From Tenebrionibacter intestinalis (GTDB taxonomy: Bacteria > Pseudomonadota > Gammaproteobacteria > Enterobacterales > Enterobacteriaceae): a stretch of 64,000 bases of DNA. The DNA lies in assembly GCF_016632365.1 (NCBI RefSeq), contig NZ_JAEPBH010000010.1:32956-96955 (forward strand), read 5' to 3'. The stretch's first letter is position 1. Each line of letters starts with the position of its first letter. Of this stretch, positions 12,601 to 23,925 are shown in pieces. The notes under the pieces are model-generated. The model searched no databases. It was not told the DNA's origin and saw nothing but the letters and a program-made list of their open reading frames with translations. Both the position numbers and the translations under genes were made by a program.

Positions 12601-13347
12601 TTTATCCGCCACACGCTGGCGGCGGATGCGCGCCATCTTCAGCAAACGCGCGCGGCGGGACGCCCCGGGCGTTTCATGATAATCGTCAGCCTCGTCATCA
12701 TATTCATCATCCTGCCAGGTATTATCACGCCGCGTACGGTTCGTGGCGAAGGTTAATACCGTCATCACTACGCTGCCAATTTTTTCAGCAATATTGATCC
12801 ACGACCAGCCGGTAAATAGCGTTACTCCCGCCGCCCAGACGCAGAGTAGCGCAATCGTGCCGCCGATACCGCTAAGCAGCGGCACCATTGCGGAACTGAG
12901 CAAACTGCCAATAACGCCTCCTGAGGCAAAATACCAGATATCGTCGGCATTCATCGCCGCCAGACCGCAGGAAGACGCCACCAGCGCCAGCGCGCCTATC
13001 AGGCGCAGCGCGACGGCAAAATAATCAATAAATTCTTCATTGTCCCGGCGCAGCCAGGAAAACCAGCAGCCGCCAAGCATAATGACAGGAATGGTATACG
13101 CCATGACGCCAAAGATAAAAAAGAGCGTATCGGCAAACCAGGCGCCAGGCGCGCCGCCGAGATTGTGAATAGGTTCATGCCAGGCCGTCTGCGACCAGCT
13201 CGGATCGGAGGGGTTAAAACTGAGCAGCGCGACCATCAGATAAACGGCGAAAAGGGCGACAAGTACAAGCAGCGCCTCATAGAGACGGCGCCCGCTGCTC
13301 AGCCTCGTCATAACGACATCTTTACTTTCAGTATATTCCTGGCTCAA
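9613..13347 (-). CDS. ftsK: DNA translocase FtsK
   Basis: FtsK couples chromosome dimer resolution to cell division at the septum. The 1,244-residue product has four membrane helices in its first 190 residues, a long Pro/Gln/Ala-rich linker (about 220-750) and the C-terminal RecA-like motor. Walker A is GTTGSGKS near residue 905, Walker B is [10 protein letters not shown], and the KOPS-reading gamma domain ([19 protein letters not shown]) is at the end. E. coli FtsK is 1,329 residues; the difference lies in the linker, which contains a tandem repeat. The start is TTG at 13347 with a GGAGAG site six bases upstream; the next in-frame ATG is 12 codons inside. An SOS box lies upstream. Confidence 0.97.
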   Translation of the reverse strand: MSQEYTESKDVVMTRLSSGRRLYEALLVLVALFAVYLMVALLSFNPSDPSWSQTAWHEPIHNLGGAPGAWFADTLFFIFGVMAYTIPVIMLGGCWFSWLRRDNEEFIDYFAVALRLIGALALVASSCGLAAMNADDIWYFASGGVIGSLLSSAMVPLLSGIGGTIALLCVWAAGVTLFTGWSWINIAEKIGSVVMTVLTFATNRTRRDNTWQDDEYDDEADDYHETPGASRRARLLKMARIRRQRVADKFVNPVARKTDAALFSGRRMDDEDDPLFYAPRAATTPDDVLFSGTRAVPAPAGIPEPQLSEDAVTGTAAQPQWAETAPGAQAPAPEIASTVARQTAPATSTPEPRLAPAPVKDMSAAPAANPSVIHAAAPQAVVSEQPVPPPWADEYTHATPPESLAAQPRPATASAPRRCEPASSAFEAVVQPEPVSEPERPARPPLYHFEEVEAKRAREREQLAAWYQPIPAEAQLAQESREIAHSTRPESSLPAASAPDEAFAEQTHSESVKAAAVAAPVFTAAAGPRPQVKEGIGPQLPRPNRVRVPTRRELASSAFGIKIPSQRMEERMRQQAESDITQATYLSDEEADLSEQNELARQFAASQQHRYGDGYQHEMRADDNAAQENFIEEQAELSRQFTEQQNARYGAQRQDDAQPASSSDAQYAQAQQGYQPAQAPQPQRPPAQAQQDYQPAQAPQPQHPPAQAQQGYQLAQAPQPQQQLAQPESPQDSLIHPFLMRNGDDRIMVKPTTPLPSLDLLASPPTEVEPVDTFALEQMARLVEARLADFRIKADVVNYSPGPVITRFELNLAPGVKAARISNLSRDLARSLSTVAVRVVEVIPGKPYVGLELPNKNRQTVYLREVLDCQKFRDNPSPLTVVLGKDIAGEPVVADLQKMPHLLVAGTTGSGKSVGVNAMILSMLYKATPQEVRFIMIDPKMLELSVYEGIPHLLTEVVTDMKDAANALRWSVNEMERRYKLMSALGVRNLAGYNERVMEAERMGRPIPDPFWKPGDSMAATHPMLEKLPYIVVLVDEFADLMMTVGKKVEELIARLAQKARAAGIHLVLATQRPSVDVITGLIKANIPTRIAFTVSSKIDSRTILDQGGAESLLGMGDMLYSGPNSTTPVRVHGAFVRDQEVHAVVQDWKARGRPQYVEGITSDGESDGGTGGFDGDEELDPLFDQAVSFVVEKRKASISGVQRQFRIGYNRAARIIEQMEAQGIVSPQGHNGNREVLAPPPFE
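11184..11345. repeat. 57-bp tandem repeat in the ftsK linker, about 2.8 units
   Basis: The units start at 11184, 11241 and 11298, spaced exactly 57 bp. They encode 19-residue repeats of the type [16 protein letters not shown] plus three residues. They differ by a few substitutions, for example G/D at the sixth residue. Because the unit is a multiple of three, gain or loss of a unit would leave FtsK in frame. Confidence 0.9.
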
Positions 13348-13411
13348 AAAAGGCTCTCCAGGTTCCTTTTGCTAAAACGGACAACAGCGCCGGGTCACCC
13401 CGACACTGCTG

Positions 13412-13427
13412 CTGTATGGATTAACAG
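13412..13427. promoter_or_regulatory. LexA (SOS) box upstream of ftsK
   Basis: The palindrome ctgt-atggatta-acag matches the CTGT-N8-ACAG LexA core exactly. It lies 65 bp upstream of the ftsK start, between lrp and ftsK. In E. coli the ftsK P1 promoter (dinH) is LexA-controlled, so SOS induction of ftsK is likely kept here. Confidence 0.75.
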
Positions 13428-13468
13428 GAGTGTAATCAAACTACGGCGTTTTTGCATCTGTTGCGTGA

Positions 13469-13963
13469 TTAGCGGGTCTTGATAACCAGACGGTTACTCT
13501 GTTTAACCTCTTCCATCACCACATAGGTGCGGGTATCGTTCACGCCAGGCAGACGCAACAGGGTTTCACCCAGCAATTTACGGTACGCCGACATATCCGG
13601 CACGCGGGTTTTCAACAAATAATCAAAGTCACCGGAAACCAGGTGACACTCCTGTATTTCTTCAAGTTTTTGTACGGCGGCATTAAACTGCTCAAACACG
13701 TCCGGCGCGCCACGATTCAGAGTTATCTCAACAAATACCAGCAGCGATGCATCCAGATAATGTGGATTCAGCAGCGCAGTATACCCCTGAATAAATCCCT
13801 GACGTTCCAGACGACGTACGCGTTCCAGACACGGCGTCGGGGAGAGTCCCACCCGTTTTGATAATTCGACATTCGAAATACGGCCGTCTTTTTGCAGCTC
13901 GTTAAGAATATTGCGGTCGATACGATCTAAATCTTTGCCAGGGCGCTTTTTACTATCTACCAT
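13469..13963 (-). CDS. lrp: Leucine-responsive regulatory protein
   Basis: Lrp is a global feast/famine transcription factor that controls amino-acid metabolism, transport and pili. The 164-residue product is almost identical to E. coli Lrp. The N-terminal helix-turn-helix is visible in DGRISNVELSKRVGLSPTPC (about residues 26-45), followed by the C-terminal RAM ligand-binding and oligomerisation domain (LVSGDFDYLLKTRV). It stands between divergent trxB and downstream ftsK. The 439-bp gap upstream fits the long untranslated leader known for lrp. Confidence 0.99.
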   Translation of the reverse strand: MVDSKKRPGKDLDRIDRNILNELQKDGRISNVELSKRVGLSPTPCLERVRRLERQGFIQGYTALLNPHYLDASLLVFVEITLNRGAPDVFEQFNAAVQKLEEIQECHLVSGDFDYLLKTRVPDMSAYRKLLGETLLRLPGVNDTRTYVVMEEVKQSNRLVIKTR

Positions 13964-15368
<1,405 letters not shown>

Positions 15369-15490
15369 TTTCCAGTAAATTCTCAACAAGGCGGCGCTGA
15401 TTGTCGCCTTTCTTTTTGCCGCGATGTAACATTGCGTTGCGCATTCGCCCCTCCTGGCGACCCAATGTTCACTCACCTGCATGGCACGCA

Positions 15491-17254
15491 ATGAATAAAA
15501 CCCGTCAACAAGAGCTGGCTCGCTGGCTAAAACAGCAGAGCGTTATTTCACGGCGCTGGCTCAATTTGTCCCGACTGCTCGGCGTTATCAGCGGTCTGCT
15601 TATCGTCGCACAGGCCTGGCTGCTGGCTAACCTCCTGCACCATATGATTATGGAAAAAATTCCGCGCGAGGCGCTTTTACTCCCGTTTACGTTACTGGTG
15701 CTGGTATTCGTGCTGCGTGCCTGGATGGCCTGGCTGCGTGAAAAAGTTGGGTTCCAGGCCGGTATGCATATTCGTCGGCAAATCCGCGCGCAGGTGCTCG
15801 ACCGTCTGCAACAGGCGGGACCGGCATGGATTCAGGGTAAACCTGCCGGTAGCTGGGCTACGCTTATCCTTGAACAAATCGAGGATATGCATGACTTTTA
15901 TGCGCGCTATCTGCCGCAAATGTCGCTGGCCGCCGCCGTTCCTTTGCTGATTGTTATAACGCTATTGCCGACTAACTGGGCGGCTGCGCTCATTTTGCTG
16001 TGCGCCGCGCCGCTGATCCCGCTGTTTATGGCAATGGTCGGCATGGGTGCCGCCGATGCCAACCGCCGCAACTTTCTCGCATTATCACGCCTTAGCGGCC
16101 ATTTTCTTGACCGACTGCGCGGCATGGAAACATTACGCCTGTTCCACCGCGGCGCGGCGGAAACGCAAAATATTAAACATGCATCCCGGGATTTTCGCCA
16201 GCGCACGATGGAAGTGCTGCGTCTCGCTTTCCTCTCCTCCGCCGTACTGGAGTTTTTTGCCTCACTGTCCATTGCGCTGGTAGCGGTGTATTTCGGTTTT
16301 TCCTACCTCGGCGAACTTAATTTCGGCGGCTACGGCATGCCCGTCACGCTGTTTTCCGGTTTCCTGGCGCTTATCCTCGCACCTGAGTTTTTTCAGCCGC
16401 TGCGCGATCTTGGCGCGTTCTACCACGCGAAAGCGCAGGCTATCGGTGCTGCGGACAGCCTGCGACAGTTTATGGATTCGCCACTGGAACGCGCGGCGCA
16501 CGGCGCGGATACGCTAAATGAAAACGAAGCGCTGAGCGTGGAGGCCCGTGACTTAACGATTCTGTCGGCCCAGGGGAAGCGGCTGGCTGGGCCACTGTCG
16601 TTCAGTCTGCCGGCGGGCCGCCGCGTGGCGCTGGTCGGCCCAAGCGGCGCGGGTAAAAGCACGCTCCTGGCGCTGCTGTCAGGCTTTTTACCTTATACCG
16701 GTTCAGTTACGCTCAACGGCCGCGAGCTGCGCGAGCTTAACCCGCAGAGCCTTCAACATTGTCTGAGCTGGCTGGGGCAGAATCCGCGTCTGCCCGCCAG
16801 CACCCTACGTGATAACGTATTACTTGGGCGCGACGTATCCGAAGCCTGCTTACACGCCGCCCTCGAACGTGCCTGCGTCAGCGAATTTCTACCCGGGCTT
16901 GCGCAGGGTGTTGATACGCCGCTGGGCGAACAGGCCGCACGTTTGTCCGTCGGCCAGGCCCAGCGCGTGGCGCTGGCCCGTGCGCTGCTTACCCGTTGCG
17001 GTCTGTTGTTGCTCGATGAGCCGGCTGCCAGCCTTGATGCCCACAGCGAGCAGTTGGTCATGGCCGCGCTCAATGAGGCCTCACATAATCAAACCACGCT
17101 AATGGTCACGCACCAGCTTGACGCGCTGACAGGCTGGGATGAAATCTGGGTGATGCGCAACGGCGTTATCCAACAGCAGGGAACCTTTAGCGAGCTGGAA
17201 TCCATACCCGGCCCGTTTGCCGACCTGCTGGCATACCGACAGGAGGAGATGTAA
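15491..17254 (+). CDS. cydD: Heterodimeric ABC transporter CydDC, subunit CydD
   Basis: CydDC is an inner-membrane ABC transporter needed for assembly of cytochrome bd and periplasmic cytochromes; it has been linked to export of cysteine/glutathione and to haem. CydD here has 587 residues, with six predicted membrane helices in the first 330. The nucleotide-binding domain shows Walker [10 protein letters not shown], the unusual signature LSVGQAQR (also seen in E. coli CydD) and Walker B LLLLDEPAASLD. The start at 15491 gives MNKTRQQELARWLKQQ. There is no strong ribosome-binding site. It abuts cydC with no gap. Confidence 0.96.
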   Translation: MNKTRQQELARWLKQQSVISRRWLNLSRLLGVISGLLIVAQAWLLANLLHHMIMEKIPREALLLPFTLLVLVFVLRAWMAWLREKVGFQAGMHIRRQIRAQVLDRLQQAGPAWIQGKPAGSWATLILEQIEDMHDFYARYLPQMSLAAAVPLLIVITLLPTNWAAALILLCAAPLIPLFMAMVGMGAADANRRNFLALSRLSGHFLDRLRGMETLRLFHRGAAETQNIKHASRDFRQRTMEVLRLAFLSSAVLEFFASLSIALVAVYFGFSYLGELNFGGYGMPVTLFSGFLALILAPEFFQPLRDLGAFYHAKAQAIGAADSLRQFMDSPLERAAHGADTLNENEALSVEARDLTILSAQGKRLAGPLSFSLPAGRRVALVGPSGAGKSTLLALLSGFLPYTGSVTLNGRELRELNPQSLQHCLSWLGQNPRLPASTLRDNVLLGRDVSEACLHAALERACVSEFLPGLAQGVDTPLGEQAARLSVGQAQRVALARALLTRCGLLLLDEPAASLDAHSEQLVMAALNEASHNQTTLMVTHQLDALTGWDEIWVMRNGVIQQQGTFSELESIPGPFADLLAYRQEEM

Positions 17255-18976
17255 ATGCGCGCTTTGCTGCCTTTTCTGGCGCTGTTTCGCCGCCATCGCT
17301 GGCTGATATTGCTCGGCGTACTGCTGGCGATTATTACGCTGCTGGCAAGTATTGGCCTGCTGACGCTTTCCGGCTGGTTTCTTTCCGCCTCTGCGCTGGC
17401 GGGTACTGCAGGCATTTACAGTTTTAACTATATGCTGCCCGCCGCAGGCGTACGCGGCGCAGCCATGATCCGCACCGCAGGACGTTACTTTGAACGGCTG
17501 GTCAGCCATGATGCGACGTTTCGCGTACTGCAACATCTTCGGGTATTAACGTTCAGCCGCCTGCTGCCGCTCTCGCCTGCCGGGCTGGCACGTTATCGAC
17601 AGGGAGAGCTGCTCAACCGTCTGGTTACGGATGTGGATACGCTGGATCACCTCTACCTTCGGGTAATTTCCCCTGTCGTGGGCGCAATGGTCACTATCGG
17701 GGCGGTGACCTTCGCGTTGAGCTGGCTCGACGCGCCGCTGGCGCTACTGCTCGGTGGTATTATGCTGCTGACGCTGTTACTGCTTGCGCCGCTGTTTTGG
17801 CTGGCGGGGCGGCCGGTGGGAAGCACGCTTACCAAACTACGCGGCCGTTATCGCCAACAACTGGTGTCCTGGCTACACGGTCAGGCGGAGCTGCGTATTT
17901 TCGGCGCCAGCACGCTCTGGCGTCGAAAGCTGGAATATACGGAGTTAAACTGGCTGGAAGCACAGCGCCAGCAAGCCGGTCTGACAGCGCTTTCCCAGGC
18001 GCTGATGCTGTTGATTGCCGGCATCACCGTAACGGCAATGCTCTGGCTGTCTGCAGGCGGCGTAGGGGGCGACAGCCATCCAGGGGCGCTTATCGCACTG
18101 TTTGTCTTCTGTGCGCTGGCCGCCTTTGAAGCGCTGGCGCCGGTTACCGGCGCGTTTCAGCATCTGGGGCAAGTTGCCGCCTCAGCGCAGCGCCTGACGC
18201 AAATCTTTAAACAAACGCCTGAAGTTACTTTTCCAGCAAGTGGGCCGGCGCGGCCATCCGGCGCGGCGCTCAACATCGACAATGTCACCTTTTGCTATCC
18301 CGCTCACCCCGAACCGGCGCTACGCAACCTGACGCTGGACATTGGCGCAGGCGAACACGTTGCGCTGCTGGGCCGTACCGGCTGCGGTAAATCCACACTA
18401 TTGCAACTACTGACTCGTGCCTACGATCCGCAGGCGGGCAGCATTCGGTTAAACGGGGCTGCGCTTACCTCTTTCGACGAAACGACGCTGCGCGCCGCTG
18501 TCAGCGTTGTACCACAGCGCGTGCATCTGTTTAGCGCAACGTTGCGCGATAATTTATTGCTGGCCTGCCCTGACGCCGGTGATGATGCGCTCTGCTCGGC
18601 GCTTACGCGCGTCGGGCTGGAAACGCTGCTTGATGAAGAGGGGCTGAACGCCTGGCTGGGCGAAGGCGGCCGCCAACTGTCAGGCGGTGAAATGCGCAGG
18701 CTCGCTATTGCCCGCGCGCTACTGCATGACGCCCCGGTGCTGTTACTGGATGAACCAACCGAAGGTCTGGATGCGCAAACAGAAAATCAAATACTGAGCC
18801 TTCTGCATAACGTATGCGCGGGTAAGACATTGCTGATGGTGACTCACCGCCTGCGGGGCCTGGCAACATTTGATCGTATCGCGATTATGGATCGGGGCGA
18901 GATCGTGGAACAGGGCAGTCACGCAGCGCTAAAGATGATAAATGGCCGCTATTCTCATTTTCTGTATCGGCTGTAA
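17255..18976 (+). CDS. cydC: Heterodimeric ABC transporter CydDC, subunit CydC
   Basis: The second half of the CydDC exporter has 573 residues, identical in length to E. coli. The N-terminal membrane domain ([16 protein letters not shown] onward) is followed by an ATPase domain with Walker [10 protein letters not shown], signature LSGGEMRRL and Walker [15 protein letters not shown]. The ATG begins on the base after the cydD TAA stop, and a strong aggagg site lies inside the cydD end, which points to translational coupling and equal output of both subunits. Confidence 0.97.
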   Translation: MRALLPFLALFRRHRWLILLGVLLAIITLLASIGLLTLSGWFLSASALAGTAGIYSFNYMLPAAGVRGAAMIRTAGRYFERLVSHDATFRVLQHLRVLTFSRLLPLSPAGLARYRQGELLNRLVTDVDTLDHLYLRVISPVVGAMVTIGAVTFALSWLDAPLALLLGGIMLLTLLLLAPLFWLAGRPVGSTLTKLRGRYRQQLVSWLHGQAELRIFGASTLWRRKLEYTELNWLEAQRQQAGLTALSQALMLLIAGITVTAMLWLSAGGVGGDSHPGALIALFVFCALAAFEALAPVTGAFQHLGQVAASAQRLTQIFKQTPEVTFPASGPARPSGAALNIDNVTFCYPAHPEPALRNLTLDIGAGEHVALLGRTGCGKSTLLQLLTRAYDPQAGSIRLNGAALTSFDETTLRAAVSVVPQRVHLFSATLRDNLLLACPDAGDDALCSALTRVGLETLLDEEGLNAWLGEGGRQLSGGEMRRLAIARALLHDAPVLLLDEPTEGLDAQTENQILSLLHNVCAGKTLLMVTHRLRGLATFDRIAIMDRGEIVEQGSHAALKMINGRYSHFLYRL

Positions 18977-19017
18977 ACTGGATTGACGCTACCTTTTTAG
19001 TCTGGAGGCTGGTTGAT

Positions 19018-19719
19018 ATGCGCCTGATTCAACTTTCCCGCTATTCGCTTGATTTTCCCTCTCCGGAAGTGGCGTTACGCGAACCTAACGGTTTGCTGGC
19101 GCTGGGCGGCGATCTGAGTCCGGCGCGCCTGTTGCTGGCCTATCAGCGTGGTATTTTTCCCTGGTATTCGCCAGGCGATCCTATCCTCTGGTGGTCGCCG
19201 GATCCGCGCGCGGTGCTCGACCCTGCCCGCTTTCATATCAGCCGCAGCTTCAAACGCTTCCTGCGCCATATGCCGTACCGCATTACGCTTAATCACGCTT
19301 TCGCTGACGTGGTTGCCGGCTGCGCCAGCGAACGCGCCGAAGGTACGTGGATTGTCCCCGAAGTCAGCGCGGCCTTTTATAAACTGCACCAGCTCGACCA
19401 CGCGCATTCTGTAGAAGTCTGGCTTCATGATGAGCTGGTCGGCGGACTCTATGGCGTGGCGCAGGGCGCGCTTTTTTGCGGCGAATCTATGTTCAGCCGC
19501 CGTGAAAACGCATCCAAAACCGCGTTGAAAACATTCTGTGATTACTTTACACGCCAGGGGGGAAAACTGATCGATTGTCAGGTGCTCAACCCGCATACGG
19601 CTTCCCTTGGCGCAGCGGAAATACCCCGTCGCTGGTATCTGCAACAACTTTTAGTTATGCAGCGCCAGCCGCTTGCCCCAGACTGCTGGCAGCCGCAGAC
19701 GCTATTTGCACACCTGTAA
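19018..19719 (+). CDS. aat: Leucyl/phenylalanyl-tRNA--protein transferase
   Basis: Aat attaches Leu or Phe to proteins with N-terminal Arg or Lys, creating N-degrons that ClpS delivers to ClpAP; clpS and clpA lie about 1 kb downstream. The product is 233 residues (E. coli 234). Conserved family text includes [36 protein letters not shown] and CGESMFSR. A ggagg site precedes the start. It follows cydC by 41 bp on the same strand. Confidence 0.97.
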   Translation: MRLIQLSRYSLDFPSPEVALREPNGLLALGGDLSPARLLLAYQRGIFPWYSPGDPILWWSPDPRAVLDPARFHISRSFKRFLRHMPYRITLNHAFADVVAGCASERAEGTWIVPEVSAAFYKLHQLDHAHSVEVWLHDELVGGLYGVAQGALFCGESMFSRRENASKTALKTFCDYFTRQGGKLIDCQVLNPHTASLGAAEIPRRWYLQQLLVMQRQPLAPDCWQPQTLFAHL

Positions 19720-19996
19720 TAATGTTTTCCACCTTCCCTGCCATCCCATGTTATAATTATTAGCGCTGCGTCAATTGTGCATATTACCCCTGCCGCCGTA
19801 TGGGATCTTTACAGGTAACGCCCCATCGCTTATCGCTTTGTTCCCCTTATACGCCTGCGTCGCCGTAACCGGTGGGCTGTCTCGGGTAATGCGCAGAATT
19901 CACTTTGTCGGCCTTAGCGTCGGCAATTCTTTACATAATACGTGAACTTCGGCATTATCTTGCCGATTCAAACTATGGTAGTGACATCCCGAGGAT

Positions 19997-20218
<222 letters not shown>

Positions 20219-20251
20219 GCCGGGCATCACATTTATGCCGCGATAACGCAG

Positions 20252-20280
20252 GGCCGGAGACAGGTTCCGGCCTTTTGTTT
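20252..20280 (+). terminator. Rho-independent terminator of infA
   Basis: Stem ggccgga / tccggcc with a 7-base loop, followed by the T-rich run ttttgttt. Confidence 0.9.
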
Positions 20281-20495
20281 TCTCCTTTTGCAACGCAGAC
20301 AGGCGAGCTGCATGGCTATGCCTGTATTTATATGTTTTCGCCATTCAGGCATATTTCCCTTTGCCTTTGCTTGCCTCTTATTTTTAGCGCCGCCACAGCC
20401 AGACGTCGGCATATTTCTCCTGGCTCCACGGACAGCTATTAACCGCCGCGACGTACGTTTTTCAGCCTGGCCTGTTTACCCGGCTTTTCCGGCGT

Positions 20496-20527
20496 AAAAA
20501 AACCGGGCCTGTTATAACGGCCCGGTT
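20496..20527 (-). terminator. Terminator stem downstream of clpA
   Basis: A 9-bp perfect stem (aaccgggcc / ggcccggtt) with loop tgttataac. On the minus strand it is followed by a T-run. Originally it probably worked in both directions, because the 141-bp element now separates the stem from a second T-run at 20671-20677. Confidence 0.8.
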
Positions 20528-20668
20528 CAGATTGATAACAAAGAAGGAAAAAACGCGGTTTTTCCTTCTTTGTGGCAAGCAGGCGAAAATCAATACCTTG
20601 ATTTTCCTTATTTTTTATTGTAATTCCTCCATCCTGTCTGCGACAGGATGGGGTGTGTCAGCAGTCTC
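20528..20668. mobile_element. 141-bp terminator-associated repeat element, copy B
   Basis: It begins cagattgataacaaag and ends gtgtgtcagcagtctc, and has exactly the same 141-bp length as copies A and C. All three internal hairpins are present, and the loop bases differ between copies while the stems are kept. It sits directly against the clpA terminator stem. Only a 4-base repeat (ggtt) is visible on the two flanks, unlike the full-stem duplication at copies A and C. Confidence 0.8.
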
Positions 20669-20688
20669 GGTTTTTTTATGTATAAAGG

Positions 20689-22968
20689 CTAGTGCGCGGC
20701 TTCAGGCCTGTGCTTCTGCGCGCTCAGGAAGTCGTAATTAAGTTTGTCTTCCTGCTTATCCAGCGTCACCGTAACCTGACCGCCGTTAACCAGCGAACCA
20801 AACAGCAATTCGTTAGCGAGCGGCTTTTTCAGGTTGTCCTGAATTACGCGCGCCATCGGGCGCGCGCCCATCGCACGGTCATAGCCTTTTGTCGCCAGCC
20901 AGTCGCGCGCTTCCTGGCTAACTTCCAGCGACACGCCTTTGGCATCAAGCTGCGCCTGTAGCTCAACGATAAACTTGTCGACAACCTGATGGATAACCGT
21001 CGTGGAGAGATGATCGAACCAGATAATGTTATCCAGACGATTGCGAAATTCCGGCGTAAAGATCTTCTTGATCTCCTCCAGGGCGTCCGTGCTGTTGTCC
21101 TGATGAATCAGGCCAATAGATTTACGCTCGGTTTCACGCACGCCAGCGTTGGTGGTCATCACCAGCACCACGTTACGAAAATCCGCCTTGCGCCCGTTAT
21201 TATCCGTTAACGTTCCATTATCCATAACCTGCAACAGCAGATTAAAGACATCCGGGTGCGCTTTTTCAATTTCATCAAGCAGCAGCACGGCGTGAGGATG
21301 CTTGATAATGGCATCTGTTAACAACCCCCCCTGATCGTAGCCAACATAGCCAGGAGGCGCGCCGATAAGGCGGCTTACCGTGTGACGCTCCATATATTCC
21401 GACATATCAAAGCGCAGTAGTTCAATCCCTAACGCCTTTGCCAACTGTACCGTCACCTCTGTTTTCCCCACCCCGGTCGGGCCGGCAAAGAGGAACGATC
21501 CCACTGGCTTATGCTCATGTCCAAGACCGGCGCGGCTCATTTTGATAGCCTCCGTCAGCGCTTCGATAGCCTTACCCTGCCCAAACACCAGCATTTTCAG
21601 GCGGTCGCCGAGATTACGCAGCGTATCGCGATCGCTTGCGGAAATGCTCTTTTCCGGCACGCGGGCAATGCGCGCGACAACGGATTCAATATCGCCAACA
21701 TTCACTGTTTTACGGCGCTTACTGACCGGCATCAGACGGCAGCGCGCGCCTGCTTCATCAATAACGTCAATCGCTTTATCGGGCAGGTGTCGATCGTTGA
21801 TATATTTTACCGACAGCTCCACTGCGGCGCGCACCGCTTTTGCGGTATAGCGAACATCGTGATGCGCTTCGTATTTGGGCTTAAGGCCGTTGATGATTTG
21901 CACCGTTTCTTCAACGGAAGGTTCGGTAACGTCAATTTTCTGAAAACGACGGGCCAGCGCGCGATCTTTCTCGAAAATGTTGCTGAATTCCTGATAGGTC
22001 GTGGAACCGATGACGCGAATTTTACCGCTGGAAAGCAGCGGTTTTATCAGGTTGGCGGCATCAACCTGCCCACCCGATGCCGCGCCCGCGCCGATAATAG
22101 TATGTATTTCGTCAATAAATAAAATACTGGTGGTGTCCTGCTCAAGCTGCTTAAGCAGCGCCTTAAAGCGTTTTTCAAAATCACCACGGTATTTGGTTCC
22201 GGCCAACAGCGCGCCGATATCCAGTGAATAGAGCGTACAGTCGGCCATAACGTCCGGAACATCGCCCTGCACAATGCGCCAGGCCAGCCCTTCGGCTATG
22301 GCGGTTTTACCTACGCCTGACTCACCAACCAACAATGGATTATTTTTACGGCGGCGACATAACACCTGAATGGTGCGCTCAAGCTCTTTATCACGGCCAA
22401 TCAGCGGATCGATACCGCCCACACGGGCAAGCTGATTGAGATTGGTGGTGAAGTTTTCCATACGCTCCTCCCCGCCTGCGCCTGCCTGCTCATCATTGAC
22501 TGAATTGTCAGCGCCGGGCGCCTGAGCGGCATCATCCTTACGCGTACCGTGAGAAATAAAGTTTACGACATCAAGGCGACTCACTTCGTGTTTGCGCAGC
22601 AGATAAGCCGCCTGGGACTCCTGCTCGCTGAAGATGGCGACCAGCACATTCGCGCCGCTGACCTCACTGCGCCCGGATGACTGAACGTGAAAAACCGCAC
22701 GCTGCAATACGCGCTGAAAGCTAAGCGTGGGTTGTGTGTCTCGTTCTTCTTCGCTCGCCGGCAATACCGGCGTGGTTTGTTCGATAAAGGCCTCAAGCTC
22801 CTGACGAAGCGCCGCTAAATCGACTGAACAGGCTTCCAGCGCCTCCCGAGCAGACGGATTACTGAGCAAAGCCAATAACAGGTGCTCGACGGTCATAAAC
22901 TCATGTCGGTGCTCACGCGCTCTGGCGAAAGCCATATTTAAACTGAGTTCCAGTTCCTGGTTGAGCAT
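20689..22968 (-). CDS. clpA: ATP-dependent Clp protease ATP-binding subunit ClpA
   Basis: ClpA is the hexameric AAA+ unfoldase of the ClpAP protease. The N-domain (about 1-145) binds ClpS; D1 carries Walker [10 protein letters not shown] and D2 carries [11 protein letters not shown]2 segment [26 protein letters not shown] is typical of the family. The start at 22968 gives [14 protein letters not shown] (759 residues, E. coli 758) with a gagggg site 5 bases upstream; a GTG two codons earlier is less well placed. Near residue 430 it has GARCRLMP where E. coli has GARARLMP. clpS lies 28 bp upstream on the same strand. Confidence 0.98.
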   Translation of the reverse strand: MLNQELELSLNMAFARAREHRHEFMTVEHLLLALLSNPSAREALEACSVDLAALRQELEAFIEQTTPVLPASEEERDTQPTLSFQRVLQRAVFHVQSSGRSEVSGANVLVAIFSEQESQAAYLLRKHEVSRLDVVNFISHGTRKDDAAQAPGADNSVNDEQAGAGGEERMENFTTNLNQLARVGGIDPLIGRDKELERTIQVLCRRRKNNPLLVGESGVGKTAIAEGLAWRIVQGDVPDVMADCTLYSLDIGALLAGTKYRGDFEKRFKALLKQLEQDTTSILFIDEIHTIIGAGAASGGQVDAANLIKPLLSSGKIRVIGSTTYQEFSNIFEKDRALARRFQKIDVTEPSVEETVQIINGLKPKYEAHHDVRYTAKAVRAAVELSVKYINDRHLPDKAIDVIDEAGARCRLMPVSKRRKTVNVGDIESVVARIARVPEKSISASDRDTLRNLGDRLKMLVFGQGKAIEALTEAIKMSRAGLGHEHKPVGSFLFAGPTGVGKTEVTVQLAKALGIELLRFDMSEYMERHTVSRLIGAPPGYVGYDQGGLLTDAIIKHPHAVLLLDEIEKAHPDVFNLLLQVMDNGTLTDNNGRKADFRNVVLVMTTNAGVRETERKSIGLIHQDNSTDALEEIKKIFTPEFRNRLDNIIWFDHLSTTVIHQVVDKFIVELQAQLDAKGVSLEVSQEARDWLATKGYDRAMGARPMARVIQDNLKKPLANELLFGSLVNGGQVTVTLDKQEDKLNYDFLSAQKHRPEAAH

Positions 22969-22996
22969 AGGCACCCCTCACATTTGTCTGCCTTTT

Positions 22997-23317
22997 TCAG
23001 GCTAATTCCTGCGTACACAGCAACGGATACTCATGTTCCCTCGCATATTTATTCACCATCACAACTTTGGTTTCTGCCACCTCTGCGGTATAGACTCCAC
23101 AAATGGCCTTGCCCTGATAGTGAACGGTGAGCATCAGTTGCGTTGCTCGCTCCACATCATAAGAAAAGAACTTTTGCAGCACGTCAATAACAAATTCCAT
23201 TGGCGTGTAATCATCATTCATTAGTATAACTTTATACATAGATGGCGGCTTTAGCGCCTCACGCGCCTGTTCTTTTGTCAGGTGGTCAAAATCCAACCCG
23301 TCGTTTGTCTTACCCAT
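22997..23317 (-). CDS. clpS: ATP-dependent Clp protease adaptor ClpS
   Basis: ClpS recognises N-degron substrates, including those made by Aat, and hands them to ClpA. It has 106 residues, as in E. coli. The hydrophobic-pocket segment [19 protein letters not shown] and the helix [30 protein letters not shown] are clear. It lies just upstream of clpA and is divergent from cspD. Confidence 0.97.
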   Translation of the reverse strand: MGKTNDGLDFDHLTKEQAREALKPPSMYKVILMNDDYTPMEFVIDVLQKFFSYDVERATQLMLTVHYQGKAICGVYTAEVAETKVVMVNKYAREHEYPLLCTQELA

Positions 23318-23637
23318 CGCCCGATATCGTCTGTTGGTTCGTACCGTCAGGTTAACTGCGGCTTTACTTTCTCAGTTTACGTGCGTTACCGCCGCGTTAA
23401 CTGACCCCATCTTGCTATCTGATCTTCAATTTTGCGACATCCATCACAATATTGCCATTAGCGTTAACCGCTTCAAATTTTGCGCTATTTTTCCTCGCCA
23501 CTTCCGGTTTGCCGCTTGACGCAATGGCCTATTTATCTAAATTGTACAATCGTGAGTTGGCGAGGTTTTGAACAGTGGACTCACCCCCTGGTTGACTCCA
23601 TCTTACTTTATATAAGATCTACGAAGGATGTCGAAGC
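23318..23637. promoter_or_regulatory. Divergent clpS/cspD regulatory region
   Basis: No gene lies in these 320 bp. On the plus strand two possible cspD promoters are visible: ttgacg at 23516 followed after 16 bases by taaatt, and ttgact at 23592 followed by a taagat-like -10 with a short 15-base spacer. Which one is used cannot be decided by eye. Confidence 0.45.
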
Positions 23638-23859
23638 ATGGAAACGGGTACTGTTAAATGGTTCAATAACGCTAAAGGATTCGGTTTTATTTGTCCTGAA
23701 GGCGGCGGCGAAGATATCTTCGCTCACTATTCCACTATCCAGATGGACGGTTACAGAACGCTGAAAGCCGGGCAACCCGTCAGGTTTGATGTAAATCAAG
23801 GTCCTAAGGGTAATCACGCCAGCGTGATTGTTCCCCTGCAAGCAGAAGCGATCGCATAG
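23638..23859 (+). CDS. cspD: Cold shock-like protein CspD
   Basis: CspD is a 73-residue CSD-fold protein; in E. coli it is made in stationary phase and inhibits replication by binding single-stranded DNA. RNP1 is visible in NAKGFGFICPE and RNP2 in EDIFAHYS. An aagga site precedes the ATG. It is divergent from clpS and convergent with macB, with a shared terminator between. Confidence 0.97.
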   Translation: METGTVKWFNNAKGFGFICPEGGGEDIFAHYSTIQMDGYRTLKAGQPVRFDVNQGPKGNHASVIVPLQAEAIA

Positions 23860-23891
23860 CCCCCTGTCTTTATTGTGTACGCCTGCAGACA

Positions 23892-23925
23892 AAATGCCAG
23901 CCTGACAGGCTGGCATTTATTTTTT
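23892..23925. terminator. Bidirectional terminator between cspD and macB
   Basis: A perfect 12-bp stem (aaatgccagcct / aggctggcattt) with a 3-base loop, followed on the plus strand by a T-rich run that reaches the macB stop codon. On the minus strand the stem is followed by ttttgtc, so it may serve both genes. Confidence 0.9.

Larger units (their letters stand above)
20219..20688. other. Convergent infA/clpA gap with two terminators and a 141-bp repeat
   Basis: No gene or tRNA is visible on either strand. In E. coli the tRNA gene serW occupies this place. The region holds the infA terminator (20252-20280), the clpA terminator stem (20496-20527) and a full copy of the 141-bp element. The 20281-20495 part shows no recognisable feature. 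Confidence 0.6.

Noticed and set aside
20219..20500. Possible tRNA-Ser gene at the E. coli serW position
   Set aside because: No acceptor stem, T-loop sequence ttcgaatc or CCA end could be found on either strand.
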